A DNA stretch of 64,000 nt from Gardnerella swidsinskii (GTDB lineage: Bacteria > Actinomycetota > Actinomycetes > Actinomycetales > Bifidobacteriaceae), in contig NZ_QJVB01000002.1 in NCBI RefSeq assembly GCF_003397705.1, positions 248,001 through 312,000 of the forward strand, written 5' to 3'. Below the pieces are notes generated by a model. That model ran no database searches and was not told where the DNA came from. It saw only the letters and a program-made list of their open reading frames with translations. Positions 29,846-39,852 of this stretch are shown here, piece after piece (positions within the stretch are counted from its first letter, which is position 1; each line of letters opens with the position of its first letter). A program made the translations under genes and the position numbers.

Positions 29846-31117
29846 ATGAAAGTTTTAGTAGTTGGTTCTGGCGCTCGCGAACATGCTATTGCACACGCGC
29901 TACTTAAAGGAGAAAGCGTTGAAGAAGTAACTGTTGCTCCTGGAAATCCTGGTATTGCAGCAGATGGCATTCAAACTGCAAACATAAGTCAATCAGATCA
30001 TGACGCTCTTATTAAGTTTGTTAAAGACAATAACTACGATTTTGCGTTCATTGGTCCTGAAGTTCCCCTTATGAATGGCATTGTTGACAATTTTGAAGCG
30101 CATGGAATTGCCGCTTTTGGTCCAAACAAAGCCGCAGCTCAAATTGAAGGCTCTAAAGATTTCGCAAAAAAGCTTATGGCTCGTCACAACGTTCCAACTG
30201 CCTCCTACAAAACATTTGACGCTTTGGAGCCGGCACGCGCATACGTTCTTGAGCATGGTGCTCCAATTGTTATTAAAGCGGATGGTTTGGCTGCTGGAAA
30301 AGGCGTTACTGTTGCTATGGATGAGCAAACAGCAGTTGATGCTTTGGATGATATCTTCGTAGATCATCGTTTTGGTCAAGCTGGAGCAAAAGTTGTTATT
30401 GAAGAATTTTTGCAAGGTCAAGAGTTTTCGCTTATGAGTTTTGTAAGCGGAACTGATTTTTGGGTTATGCCTATTTCTCAAGATCACAAGCGTGCTTATG
30501 ACGGAGACAAAGGACCAAATACTGGAGGCATGGGAGCTTATAGCCCTGTGCCGCAAATTAGCGACGAAACAGTTCAGCGTGCTATCGACGAAATTGTGCG
30601 CCCAACTGTTGAAGGACTAGCTAAAGAGGGTACGCCTTTTACTGGCGTGCTTTATGCTGGCTTAATTGATACAGCAACAGGTCCTAAAGTTATTGAGTTT
30701 AATGCTCGTTTTGGAGACCCAGAAACAGAAGTTGTGCTTCCTCGCCTTACTTCAGATTTTGGTGCAGCTATATGGGATATTTTGCAGCATAAAAATCCTA
30801 CTTTTACTTGGAAAGATAGCGGTGTTACGCTCGGCGTAATTATTGCAAGCGAAGGCTACCCTGGCACTTTAGTTACTGGAACTCCTCTTCCTCAAATTCC
30901 TGTTGACGAAAATCAAGGTCAACACGTGTATTATGCAGGAGTAAAAAGCGATGAAGAAAGCGGCAAACTTCTTACTTCTTCAGGTAGAGTAGCTCTTGTG
31001 CAAGTGCATGGAGATGACGTAAAAGACGCTCAAAACAACGTCTACAGCATATTAAATAAGCTTAATCTTCCACACATGTTCTTTAGGCATGATATCGCAT
31101 CTAAAGCCTTAAAATAG
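29846..31117 (+). CDS. purD: GAR synthetase
   Basis: 423 residues, ATP-grasp. Couples glycine to phosphoribosylamine (purine step 2). Seen: VLVVGSGAREHAIAHALL, VTVAPGNPGIA, the ATP-grasp core VIKADGLAAGKGVTVA, and GVLYAGLIDT...VIEFNARFGDPETEVVLPRL. The start follows AAAGGATCAAAA. It is the last gene of the purT-to-purD run before the envelope block. Confidence 0.96.
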   Translation: MKVLVVGSGAREHAIAHALLKGESVEEVTVAPGNPGIAADGIQTANISQSDHDALIKFVKDNNYDFAFIGPEVPLMNGIVDNFEAHGIAAFGPNKAAAQIEGSKDFAKKLMARHNVPTASYKTFDALEPARAYVLEHGAPIVIKADGLAAGKGVTVAMDEQTAVDALDDIFVDHRFGQAGAKVVIEEFLQGQEFSLMSFVSGTDFWVMPISQDHKRAYDGDKGPNTGGMGAYSPVPQISDETVQRAIDEIVRPTVEGLAKEGTPFTGVLYAGLIDTATGPKVIEFNARFGDPETEVVLPRLTSDFGAAIWDILQHKNPTFTWKDSGVTLGVIIASEGYPGTLVTGTPLPQIPVDENQGQHVYYAGVKSDEESGKLLTSSGRVALVQVHGDDVKDAQNNVYSILNKLNLPHMFFRHDIASKALK

Positions 31118-31156
31118 TTTGTTAATTGATATAGTTTTCATTAACAAATTGCAAAT

Positions 31157-31214
31157 CAATAAGCCCCTCGCTATTTGAAACATACTATGTATCAAATACA
31201 AACGAGGGGCATTG
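31157..31214. terminator. Nested hairpin between purD and the LtaS-like gene
   Basis: Outer arms GCCCCTCG (31163-31170) and CGAGGGGC (31203-31210) enclose inner arms TATTTGA and TCAAATA; CAAT/ATTG extends it outside. The two flanking genes converge. T-runs are poor on both sides, so it is a terminator by position and stability rather than by textbook form. Confidence 0.6.
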
Positions 31215-31232
31215 TAATAATCAAACTAGCTT

Positions 31233-33302
31233 TTAGCGCGGTAATTTCAGAAAATCAGTATTACGCAAATAATGCTTTCCAGCAGTAATATCGTATTGTA
31301 TTAAGCGATAGTCATGAAGAAGTTGACGTGACTTCTTATCCATCTTAGACAAAATCATAGGATTACCATCGTTATCCAAATAAATTGATTGTCCCTCAGG
31401 AATTCTATCCCAGCCTTGAATAGTATTTACAACAGGAGGCTCCATAGCGCTCACATGCTCATGTAAACAAGTTAAGAAAGCAAGATACGGAGAAACTTTA
31501 GCGTTCATATGTAAAGCAGCCTGAGAAATAAAGAAGTTAGGTGAAGAATACTTATTAGTACGATCTACATCTTTACTTGTATTAGAATGCTCTACATTTT
31601 TGTTTGAAGATTTTTTCTCACTACGCTCTTTACGCTCCAAAGCAACTTTATTTGACCAAATAAAATAATCAGTCAAATGCAAAGACAATGAATTCTTTTC
31701 ATCTGAACTTGCAGTGCCGTAAATTCCTGGCAAATGGTCACCATAAAACATAACAGTAATAGGCTTATTTAGTTTATCTAAACTCTTCAAAAACGCTTGT
31801 GTTGCCTCATCAGTGTGCTGCACACCCTTAGCATACGTTTCAATAGAAGTTTTTTCATCATCACCAAGATCAGCGGCACCATCTTTAGAAGACACTTCGA
31901 ATTCATTATTCGCATACCAATCCCTATAAGGCATATGGTTTTGCATAGTAACAATTTGTACGAACCTAGGTTGCTTATGCTCTTTAATCTTTTCTAACGC
32001 ACTCTTATATGCTGATGCGTCAGAAACATACGGTGATTTATCTATAACATCACGGTGAGCAATAACATCAGGTCCTTGCAATGCGTAGAACTTACTAAAT
32101 CCAAACTTTTTGTAATTAGTAGCGCGCAAATACATGCTCGGCTCATACGGGTGGAAAGCTATAGATTTAATAGAATTACGAGAATCATCCCAATATTGAT
32201 TAATAGTTGGAGACCATTGAGCATTAGGAACCAACTGCTGATACGGACTCGTCATTGAAGGATCAAAATTAGCCATGCTCAAACCAGTTAAAGACATGTA
32301 CTCTAGATTTGCAGTACCGCCACCATAACCAGAAGAAAGCATCAAACCACTATCCGTATGCTTCTTTAAATTGCTAATAAATGGTATTGGATTCTTGTTC
32401 AACTTCAAACCAGGAACACGAGTAGGATCAGAGAACGATTCAGACAAGATAAGAATAAAAGTATTATCGTTCATATTTGTTGTACGAGAACGATTTATAC
32501 GTTTAGCTTCATCGTTATAACGCTTGTATACAGCCTTCATAGTTTCTTCACTGTAATCAGCCGGCCTATCCATAATTTTAGGATTTACATTACGCAAAAA
32601 TGCCACAATAGCACCATTGCGTTGAGCGTCATAAACAGAATCCCACATAGCAGGACTGTCACCAAGCATTTTAGAAAAAACATTAGCCGAAGAGTCAACT
32701 GTGCCAACGCCGCCAATATACCAGCTTAAATTCCCTATTAAAATCAACGCAATTGCAACACGAATACCAGCAGAATAACGCCAATCTTTAAATCGCACAA
32801 TCTTTCCATGATTTGTATCAAATATGTGTAAGCAAACAGTTGTAACTAAAAGCAAAATAAAAACGCCTAAAGCAACACCAATGACCATAGGAGCATTATC
32901 TGGCAAAAATGAAGCGACATTACCAGTGTTACTTTTTAAAAAGTTTAAGTCCGCAGGAAGAATAGTTTCATAACGAACATTTACTTTCATATATTCAATA
33001 ACAGCAATAAGCAATGAAACACTTAGAATTATTGCACTTGATATCCAAAATCGGTTACTAATCAAAAGAATTAAACCGTATATCATCGCAACAACGAGCG
33101 CACTAAGAACAATAACGAAATTAAGTTCTTTCCAGGTTTTAGTTATTAATCCCCAACGTCCACCAGACATTGCAGAAGTCATCTCAACTCTTCCAGCGCG
33201 CTGCACACCCATTTGCACAATAATTACCGACATGCCGTCAATAACAAAGAAAAGAAATGCATACAGCCAATACGGAACTTTCAAGCGCAAAAATGACTTC
33301 AT
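31233..33302 (-). CDS. LtaS-like lipoteichoic acid synthase / phosphoglycerol transferase
   Basis: 689 residues. Five N-terminal membrane helices (about 10-30, 60-85, 88-108, 135-160, 185-205) precede an extracellular sulfatase-fold domain beginning at DNTFILILSESFSDP. The expected catalytic threonine is Thr330 in GYGGGTANLEY, matching the GKT-x-x-x-E context of LtaS; VMFYGDHLPGIYG supplies metal ligands. Such enzymes transfer glycerolphosphate from phosphatidylglycerol onto a glycolipid or polysaccharide at the outer membrane face. It starts with GAGGATAG before the ATG. It faces the esterase/DUF2156 pair across a shared promoter region. Confidence 0.88.
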   Translation of the reverse strand: MKSFLRLKVPYWLYAFLFFVIDGMSVIIVQMGVQRAGRVEMTSAMSGGRWGLITKTWKELNFVIVLSALVVAMIYGLILLISNRFWISSAIILSVSLLIAVIEYMKVNVRYETILPADLNFLKSNTGNVASFLPDNAPMVIGVALGVFILLLVTTVCLHIFDTNHGKIVRFKDWRYSAGIRVAIALILIGNLSWYIGGVGTVDSSANVFSKMLGDSPAMWDSVYDAQRNGAIVAFLRNVNPKIMDRPADYSEETMKAVYKRYNDEAKRINRSRTTNMNDNTFILILSESFSDPTRVPGLKLNKNPIPFISNLKKHTDSGLMLSSGYGGGTANLEYMSLTGLSMANFDPSMTSPYQQLVPNAQWSPTINQYWDDSRNSIKSIAFHPYEPSMYLRATNYKKFGFSKFYALQGPDVIAHRDVIDKSPYVSDASAYKSALEKIKEHKQPRFVQIVTMQNHMPYRDWYANNEFEVSSKDGAADLGDDEKTSIETYAKGVQHTDEATQAFLKSLDKLNKPITVMFYGDHLPGIYGTASSDEKNSLSLHLTDYFIWSNKVALERKERSEKKSSNKNVEHSNTSKDVDRTNKYSSPNFFISQAALHMNAKVSPYLAFLTCLHEHVSAMEPPVVNTIQGWDRIPEGQSIYLDNDGNPMILSKMDKKSRQLLHDYRLIQYDITAGKHYLRNTDFLKLPR

Positions 33303-33612
33303 ACTATCCTCAATAAATCACACACGTACTAATTATTACTAATAATGTGCAAGTTTACTTATTGCTATCGTCATAAATTTTTAACAATGCATTGAAACAA
33401 GAAAAAATAGCAATTTTAATACTTAGGACTGATTACAATATATGTTTCGTTATTTATTATTTAAATAGAATAAATAATAAAAAATAAAACAAATATTGAG
33501 GAAAATTTCAGATACTAGCATTACATTACTAGGTTGGGCAATTACTGTGCGTACATGTCGCTTAGATTAGTAACTGGTACGCAAATTAGACTAGAAAGTA
33601 TAGGAGTCAAAC
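33303..33612. other. AT-rich divergent promoter region of the envelope block
   Basis: 310 bases between the reverse LtaS-like gene and the forward esterase gene, containing a very A/T-rich stretch at about 33440-33500 with ATTATTT/AAATAAT inverted arms. It presumably holds both promoters. No open frame, tRNA or known regulatory RNA is visible. Confidence 0.5.
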
Positions 33613-34992
33613 ATGCTGCAATTGGCAAAAGTGAGTCTTTTGCAAGGATGGCTACCAGTAAGCCTTTTTAGCGTAAATGGTATTTCTTTAGTCTTGTTGC
33701 TTTTTATGAAAACAAAACGCGGCAAGAAAATGTTCCACTTACTAATACAACTTGCAATAGGTGTCATAACATTTTTTGTCGGTGGAATAATTGCTTGGCT
33801 TATTTCTGACGTGTTTCTTGTATTCGAAGTAAGTCTTGGATGGCTCGTTATTTTTTCTATTGCATGCGGCTTCGGGCTTATAGGTTTTGCAGCAACAGCA
33901 TTTGTTTTCTTACACAAATGGAGAAAACTAGTTGCAGTAATAGCTATTATCTTGACGTTAGCAAGCACAGCTCTTCATGTAGACATGATTTATGGGGAAT
34001 ACACGACAATAGGTTCAATATTTGGAATGGGTGGTTTTCCAAAACTAGAAGTTAATAAGCAAAAATCCGCATCCTCTAGTATTAAACAATGGAGAGAGTT
34101 AGCAGCACAACAAAAACTGCCAAAACTGCCTAAAAAAGGTATTGTTCGTTCAGTTTATATCCCTAACACTGCTTCACATTTCAATGCCAGAATAGCAAAC
34201 GTATACTTGCCACCTGCTGCACTTGTTAAAAAACCACCAAAACTGCCAGTTATGGTCATGTTTGCAGGACAACCTGGTAGCCCTAATCACTTTTTTGCAG
34301 CAAGCGATATTGCAAATACTTTAGACAATTACGCGAAAAATCACTACGGTCTTGCACCTATTGTTGTAGCCCCTGACCAAAATGGTGAATCTTCGCATAA
34401 TTCTCTGTGTGCGGATACACATGTGTTCGGCAAAGCAGAAACATATTTAATTAATGATGTTCCTAAATGGATACGCAAACATTTGCCAGTAAGCAAAGAT
34501 CCTAAAATGTGGCTTATGGGCGGCTTCTCACAAGGAGGCACTTGCTCAACGCAACTAGTTCCATCTCACCCTGATATATTTGGAAACATTTTTTCTGCCG
34601 GAGGGGAACTAGAACCAACATATAAGAATCGCCAAGAAACAATTAATCATTATTTCAATGGAAACACATCAGAATATGAGCGACATATACCTAGCGTGAT
34701 AATGCGTAAAAATGCTCCTTTGAAACAAAATTATTACGCTATTGCGGGCTCATGGGATACTAAATCTCAAGCGAATCAGGCAACCATCGCACTAAGCGCA
34801 CATCGCGCTGGAATGAATGTTATAACCATGCTTTCTCAAGGCAATGGTCATGATTGGCACACAGTAAAAGCTGGATTAAAAATAGCAATTGATCAATTCT
34901 GCAAAAAAACAGGTATTTCAAGCACTGCACCAAAACTTAATACCTACCAAAATGTACAAATTCTTATCAACCAGCAAGTGAATCGAGACTAA
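33613..34992 (+). CDS. Membrane-anchored alpha/beta-hydrolase of the esterase D / antigen 85 type
   Basis: 459 residues. Four hydrophobic helices fill the first 125 residues, followed by an extracytoplasmic hydrolase domain. Its start, VRSVYIPNTASHFNARIANVYLPPA, and the nucleophile elbow GGFSQGG (Ser306) resemble Ag85/esterase-family proteins; GNGHDW supplies the likely catalytic His413, and an acid lies between. The stop is one base from the start of the DUF2156 aminoacyl-lipid synthase gene, so the two are co-translated. Hydrolases beside aminoacyl-lipid synthases are known to remove aminoacyl groups from lipids; that role is an inference here. The start has TAGGAGTCAAAC upstream. Confidence 0.8.
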   Translation: MLQLAKVSLLQGWLPVSLFSVNGISLVLLLFMKTKRGKKMFHLLIQLAIGVITFFVGGIIAWLISDVFLVFEVSLGWLVIFSIACGFGLIGFAATAFVFLHKWRKLVAVIAIILTLASTALHVDMIYGEYTTIGSIFGMGGFPKLEVNKQKSASSSIKQWRELAAQQKLPKLPKKGIVRSVYIPNTASHFNARIANVYLPPAALVKKPPKLPVMVMFAGQPGSPNHFFAASDIANTLDNYAKNHYGLAPIVVAPDQNGESSHNSLCADTHVFGKAETYLINDVPKWIRKHLPVSKDPKMWLMGGFSQGGTCSTQLVPSHPDIFGNIFSAGGELEPTYKNRQETINHYFNGNTSEYERHIPSVIMRKNAPLKQNYYAIAGSWDTKSQANQATIALSAHRAGMNVITMLSQGNGHDWHTVKAGLKIAIDQFCKKTGISSTAPKLNTYQNVQILINQQVNRD

Positions 34993-34993
34993 T

Positions 34994-37657
34994 ATGATGC
35001 TGTCTTTCTTTCATAAACGTTGTAAGAAAAATGATTCTGATTCTAAACATTCAGCAATTCGGCATACAAAAATATTGATGCACGATTTCATAACCTGGAT
35101 GCAACATAAAGTTTTTGCATTAACGCTTACATGCATTTTTATTGTTATAAATTGCATACACTGGCTCGTATTAGCACTTATGCATTTTTATACTTATGGC
35201 ACAAGCGCTACTCTTGCACAATTGTTTATGCGACATCATCATTCAAAAGGTCCAAGCCTATTCTTCGGGCACGGAAACGTCACAGAGCTGCTGATAAAAG
35301 TGTGCCATTCGCTTATTTTCGTAAATAATATGCCATCTCTTATGGTTAATTGTTTACTTGTTGCCGTACTTATTGGCGTTGCAGAAACTCGTATAAGTAG
35401 ACTTAATATTATTTATATTGCAATATTTAGCACACTTGTTGGCATAATTGTAGGATTAACAATCATAGGTAATCTTTCAATCATTATTCGAAACATGCAT
35501 TGGATTACCAAGATTCCTATTCGACTATCTCCATTCACACTGTTTATTGGCGCTTTTATGGCTTCTGCATCTTACGAATCTATTTTGTGGCGCAGAAGAA
35601 CTTTAGTAATTGGATACGCTACTACTTCAGCAATGCTTCTTTATAGTGGAAATCCAGGCGATTATTGCACTATTATTGCAGCCCTTACAGGACACATCAT
35701 CGGCAATATTATGAGCAAAACAAAAGGCGTTAAACGAAGTGTAAACTGGTGGGAAGGTACAGATTACGAAATTCGTAGGCTTTTTGCAGTAGCTCAGAGC
35801 ATTATTGCATTAGGTCCAGTGTTGGCATTATCTTCGCGCTCTCACGCAGGAATTCTTACTACTCTTGGTTTGTTTATGTCACCGCAACTAGGCTCTAAGA
35901 CATGGCTTACGCGATGCATGACAAATTACAGCACAAATAATTGTTTTCTTCATTCAGGTCTACATCACGCTGCAATTGGCGAATTATGGATTCGCATTCT
36001 ATTACCAAGCATCACACTGATGATTATTGCGTGGGGAATGTTACGAGGGCGTAGACTAGCTGCATTAACTTCTATATTTATAAACGCACTGACTGTGCTA
36101 TATGCAGGAATGTATTTCACTGTTTTGCCTTTAATTGCCACAAAACAAAATATTTTGGAACATCAACATAATGCTGTTGCTGTTGCTTTTATGCTTACCG
36201 CTCTCCCACCATTATTGCTTACTATTTTGTTGATAATTAATTTAAAGCATTTTTCTGTTCATACGAGCAAACTACAGGCACGTTTGGGACTAATAGCAAT
36301 TTTTATAGCATTGTATATAACTGGTGCTGGATATGTTGCTTTTGGTCTTATGATACCTGAAGAATTTACTCCATCTGCTGATATTTACCACTTATTGCGA
36401 GATTTACCAGGGCGCTGGATGCCTATGGGATTTGGAAACAGATCTAACGCAATGCTTCGCACTGAAACACCCCTATCTTCTTTACTAGCACAAAGCGTGG
36501 GCGTGATATTCTGGACAATATTGTTTATTGTCTGCTTTACGTGGTTCCGCAGCAGCATCTCTACAAGCGAAAACGATAGAAAAAAAGCAAGCTCATTAGT
36601 AGAACTTGGTGGAAACACAATGAGCTTTATGACGACTTGGGCGAATAACCATTATTGGTTCTCTCAAAGCAGGCAATCTGCAATTGCCTATAGACTAAAT
36701 TACGGTATTGCACTCACTCTTACAGAGCCTTTTGGAGATGAAAAAGAGTATTCACAAGATATTCGAGGATTTATTAAATTCTGCGAACAAAATTCGTGGT
36801 CTCCAGCATTCTATGCTGTGCACGATAAAACGCGTCAAGAACTAGAAAAACTTGGATTTACTTCTATTAAAGTCGGAACAGACATGCTAGTAGACCCTAA
36901 TACTTGGCAGACGCGAGGGAAAAAATGGCAAGATATTCGTACAGCTATAAACAAAGCAAAACGAGATGGAATTGCCGACGTACTTACAACTTATAACGAA
37001 GCCTCTTGGGACGTACGGCAACAAATTGTAGAAATTTCAGAAGAATGGGCAGAGTTAAAAGCTCTTCCAGAAATGAAATTTACTCTCGGAGGACTTGACG
37101 AACTTCAAGATAGCCGCGTCAAAATTTTATACGCTATTAATGAAGACGGCAGGGTACTTGGAGTAACAAGCTGGATGCCAACGTATAGAAATAATCGAAT
37201 TATTGGTTGGACACTTGATTTTATGCGTCACCGCACAGATAGTCCTAATGGGATTATGGAATTATTAATTGCTAGAATGGCAGAACGTTTAAGAGATGAA
37301 GGATTAGAAAACCCAGACTGTTCTGTAGAATTTATGAGCCTTTCTGCAGCACCTCTAGCTGGCATAAACGAAGACATATTGAACGAAAATGGTCAAAAAT
37401 CTTCTAACGTTATTAATCATGCGCTAGAAATGATGTCTGACATTTTGGAACCAGCTTATGGGTTCAAATCGCTATATTTCTTCAAGAAAAAATTCCAGCC
37501 ATCCGCAAGTTCCGTATATGTTTGCTATATGGATTCTGCAAAATTAGCTCAGATTTCACTAGCTGTAACTCACGCCTATTTACCGGAAGCTAATCCTAAA
37601 CAAATACTAGAAATGGTAAAATCGTTGCGACCAAAAAGCAATGAAGCGAACAAATAA
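34994..37657 (+). CDS. DUF2156 (MprF-like) aminoacyl-lipid synthase with rhomboid-like membrane domain
   Basis: 887 residues. The first 540 residues hold about ten to twelve membrane helices, the first set resembling an actinobacterial rhomboid-like module; residues from about 555 form a cytoplasmic DUF2156/LPG-synthase catalytic domain (AIAYRLNYGIALTLTEPFG, FYAVHDKTRQELEKLGF, GWTLDFMRHR, CSVEFMSLSAAPLAG). Enzymes of this class move an amino acid from aminoacyl-tRNA to phosphatidylglycerol or diacylglycerol and flip the product, lowering the negative surface charge. The amino acid and lipid cannot be read from sequence. It is coupled to the hydrolase gene just upstream. Confidence 0.82.
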   Translation: MMLSFFHKRCKKNDSDSKHSAIRHTKILMHDFITWMQHKVFALTLTCIFIVINCIHWLVLALMHFYTYGTSATLAQLFMRHHHSKGPSLFFGHGNVTELLIKVCHSLIFVNNMPSLMVNCLLVAVLIGVAETRISRLNIIYIAIFSTLVGIIVGLTIIGNLSIIIRNMHWITKIPIRLSPFTLFIGAFMASASYESILWRRRTLVIGYATTSAMLLYSGNPGDYCTIIAALTGHIIGNIMSKTKGVKRSVNWWEGTDYEIRRLFAVAQSIIALGPVLALSSRSHAGILTTLGLFMSPQLGSKTWLTRCMTNYSTNNCFLHSGLHHAAIGELWIRILLPSITLMIIAWGMLRGRRLAALTSIFINALTVLYAGMYFTVLPLIATKQNILEHQHNAVAVAFMLTALPPLLLTILLIINLKHFSVHTSKLQARLGLIAIFIALYITGAGYVAFGLMIPEEFTPSADIYHLLRDLPGRWMPMGFGNRSNAMLRTETPLSSLLAQSVGVIFWTILFIVCFTWFRSSISTSENDRKKASSLVELGGNTMSFMTTWANNHYWFSQSRQSAIAYRLNYGIALTLTEPFGDEKEYSQDIRGFIKFCEQNSWSPAFYAVHDKTRQELEKLGFTSIKVGTDMLVDPNTWQTRGKKWQDIRTAINKAKRDGIADVLTTYNEASWDVRQQIVEISEEWAELKALPEMKFTLGGLDELQDSRVKILYAINEDGRVLGVTSWMPTYRNNRIIGWTLDFMRHRTDSPNGIMELLIARMAERLRDEGLENPDCSVEFMSLSAAPLAGINEDILNENGQKSSNVINHALEMMSDILEPAYGFKSLYFFKKKFQPSASSVYVCYMDSAKLAQISLAVTHAYLPEANPKQILEMVKSLRPKSNEANK

Positions 37658-37737
37658 TTTGTTAAGTTTTAGATAAACTTCGGCGAGTTCTCCCTAGTGT
37701 TGCGTAAAGTAACAAGTGCACGTCAGGGAGGTTCATC

Positions 37738-38235
37738 GTGTCAGAAGTAAAGCCAACCGTCGCTGTCGTAATGGGATCCTCAAGTGATTGGGAAACCATG
37801 CGTCATGCTTGTGAAATTCTAGATAAATTCCAAGTTCCGTATATGAAACGAGTTATTTCCGCACATCGTACACCGGAATTAATGGCAGATTTTGCGCATA
37901 ATGCTCGCTCAAACGGTTTCCACATTATTATTGCTGGAGCCGGCGGAGCCGCCCACTTGCCTGGCATGATTGCGGCACAAACCACGCTTCCTGTTATTGG
38001 AGTGCCAGTACGCTCGCATGCGCTATCAGGCTGGGATTCATTGCTTTCAATAGTACAAATGCCAGGAGGTATTCCTGTTGCAACTACTGCAGTTGGAAAC
38101 TCTGGTGCGACAAATGCTGGATTGCTTGCTGTAAGTATTCTAAGTACAACTGATAATCGTCTTGCTAAAGAACTAGCAGAATATCGCAATGAGCTAAAAG
38201 AAAAAGTCGAGGAATCAAATGCCAACCTTATCTGA
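37738..38235 (+). CDS. purE: N5-CAIR mutase
   Basis: 165 residues, class I PurE. Rearranges N5-CAIR to CAIR. The signature VVMGSSSDWETM is followed by SAHRTPELMADFAHNARSNGFHIIIAGAGGAAHLPGM (catalytic His in AHR) and PVRSHALSGWDSLLSIVQMPGGIPVATTAVG. The start is a GTG behind CAGGGAGG. It overlaps purK by 17 bases, and the pair restarts purine genes after the envelope block. Confidence 0.96.
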   Translation: MSEVKPTVAVVMGSSSDWETMRHACEILDKFQVPYMKRVISAHRTPELMADFAHNARSNGFHIIIAGAGGAAHLPGMIAAQTTLPVIGVPVRSHALSGWDSLLSIVQMPGGIPVATTAVGNSGATNAGLLAVSILSTTDNRLAKELAEYRNELKEKVEESNANLI

Positions 38236-39391
38236 AGTAACTAATGGCGCTGTTGAACGTTTAATGCCAGGATCCACTATTGGAATTATTGGCGGCGGCC
38301 AGTTAGGGCGCATGATGGCTATTGCAGCTCGCCATATGGGTTTTCGTATTGGTGTTCTTGACCCTACGCTTGACTGCCCTGTGTTCCAAGTAGCAGATTT
38401 GCAGGTTGAAGCTAATTACGACGATCCTGAAGGCTTGCGTGAGCTTGCTGAACGTTGCGATGTATTAACCTACGAATTTGAAAATGTTAACGCAGACGCA
38501 CTTGATAAAGTTCGTCATTTAACCGCAATCCCACAAGGAACTGACCTGTTACGCGTAACTCAAGATCGCGTCAGTGAAAAAACGTTCATTAATAGTCATA
38601 AAATCGAAACAGCTCCGTGGCGTGAAGTAAATAATTTGGACGACTTAGATGCTGCTATTGACGAAATAGGCTTGCCAGCAATTCTTAAAACTCGTCGCGG
38701 CGGCTACGACGGTCATGGTCAAGATGTTTTGCGCACAGAAGAAGACGTTGCTAACATTCACCATCGCTCGGATCGCGGAGGAAAATTCCCTCCTTCAATT
38801 CTCGAGGGTTTCGTCGATTTTGCTTTTGAAGCATCAATCTTGGTTTCTGGAAATGGTAAGGATTTCGTAACTTATCCTCTAGTAAAAAACGTGCATCACA
38901 ATAGTATTTTGCACATGACTTTAGCTCCTGCAGTAGTTGATCCTGAAGTTGAAAAAACAGCTCACGAATTAGCTTTGCGCTTAGCTAAAGGATTCGAACT
39001 AGCAGGAACATTAGGAATCGAGCTTTTCATCACTAAAGATAATCGCGTAGTAGTAAACGAACTTGCTCCTCGCCCTCACAATTCCGGGCATTATACGATT
39101 GAAGCTTGCGATATGGATCAATTTGAAGCACATATTCGCGGTATTGTTGGTTGGCCTTTAAAGAAGCCTAAGCTACTTTCCCCTGCTGTTATGGTAAATG
39201 TTCTTGGGCAACATGTGGCTCCTACACGTTCGCTGATTTTGGAACATCCAGAATGGCATATACATGATTATGGAAAAGCTGAAGTTCGTAAGAATCGCAA
39301 AATGGGTCATATTACTGTGCTATGCGATAATCCTGTTGACGCTGCTGCAGCATTAGATGCAACAGGCTGCTGGGACGACGAGCTAGACTAA
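38219..39391 (+). CDS. purK: N5-CAIR synthetase
   Basis: 390 residues, ATP-grasp. Carboxylates AIR with bicarbonate and ATP. Seen: TIGIIGGGQLGRMMAIAARHMGFRIGVLDP, LKTRRGGYDGHGQDV and VVNELAPRPHNSGHYTIEAC. The start ATG lies inside the purE end, giving tight translational coupling. A Fur-type regulator follows after 20 bases. Confidence 0.95.
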   Translation: MPTLSEVTNGAVERLMPGSTIGIIGGGQLGRMMAIAARHMGFRIGVLDPTLDCPVFQVADLQVEANYDDPEGLRELAERCDVLTYEFENVNADALDKVRHLTAIPQGTDLLRVTQDRVSEKTFINSHKIETAPWREVNNLDDLDAAIDEIGLPAILKTRRGGYDGHGQDVLRTEEDVANIHHRSDRGGKFPPSILEGFVDFAFEASILVSGNGKDFVTYPLVKNVHHNSILHMTLAPAVVDPEVEKTAHELALRLAKGFELAGTLGIELFITKDNRVVVNELAPRPHNSGHYTIEACDMDQFEAHIRGIVGWPLKKPKLLSPAVMVNVLGQHVAPTRSLILEHPEWHIHDYGKAEVRKNRKMGHITVLCDNPVDAAAALDATGCWDDELD

Positions 39392-39411
39392 AAACGACGA
39401 AAGGATGCGAA

Positions 39412-39816
39412 ATGTCTAGTGAGCCTATGCGTAGACATACAAAACAAAAAGAAATAGTACTCTCCTACTTACGCGAGTCTCGTAATTTTGTTTCTGCACA
39501 AGATTTGCACCGAATACTCGCCAAAGACGGGGAGATTATTGGCTTAGCAACAGTGTATCGTCAACTTAATTCTTTAACTCAAAGCGGCGAAGTAGATACC
39601 GTGCGCTTTAATGGACAGCAATTATTCCGTATTTGCGATGAAAATACTCATCACCATCATTTAGTGTGCGAACGTTGCGGAAAAACCGTCGACATTGAGC
39701 CGCCTGACGACGAAGGATGGATTCATAAAGTAGCTGAATCTCACGGGTACACTGTGGTGGATCATACGCTAGAAGTATTTGGCTTATGCGAAAGCTGCCG
39801 CGAAGAAGATAAGTAA
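39412..39816 (+). CDS. Fur-family metal-dependent repressor
   Basis: 134 residues. A winged-helix DNA-binding half (KQKEIVLSYLRESRNFVSAQDLHRILAKDGEIIGLATVYRQL) is followed by a dimer domain with a His cluster THHHHLVCERCGKTVDIEP and a second CxxC pair CESCREED, giving a four-Cys structural zinc site. The compact His/Cys pattern resembles Zur or Fur of actinobacteria; the sensed metal is not certain. It follows purK by 20 bases and may be read from the purine transcript, though a promoter of its own is possible. Confidence 0.88.
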   Translation: MSSEPMRRHTKQKEIVLSYLRESRNFVSAQDLHRILAKDGEIIGLATVYRQLNSLTQSGEVDTVRFNGQQLFRICDENTHHHHLVCERCGKTVDIEPPDDEGWIHKVAESHGYTVVDHTLEVFGLCESCREEDK

Positions 39817-39847
39817 CCTGTACGCGTCTTTAAGACACGTACAGGTT
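39815..39847 (+). terminator. Hairpin overlapping the Fur-family stop codon
   Basis: AACCTGTACG...AAGAC and the matching right arm ending CGTACAGGTT form a near-perfect hairpin starting on the last two bases of the stop codon. No T-run of usual length follows (GGTTTCTG). It is probably the end signal of the purE-purK-fur transcript. Confidence 0.55.
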
Positions 39848-39852
39848 GGTTT

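Noticed and set aside
29993..30556. 187-codon frame antisense to purD
   Set aside because: It is a shadow of purD; the composition is explained by the forward gene.
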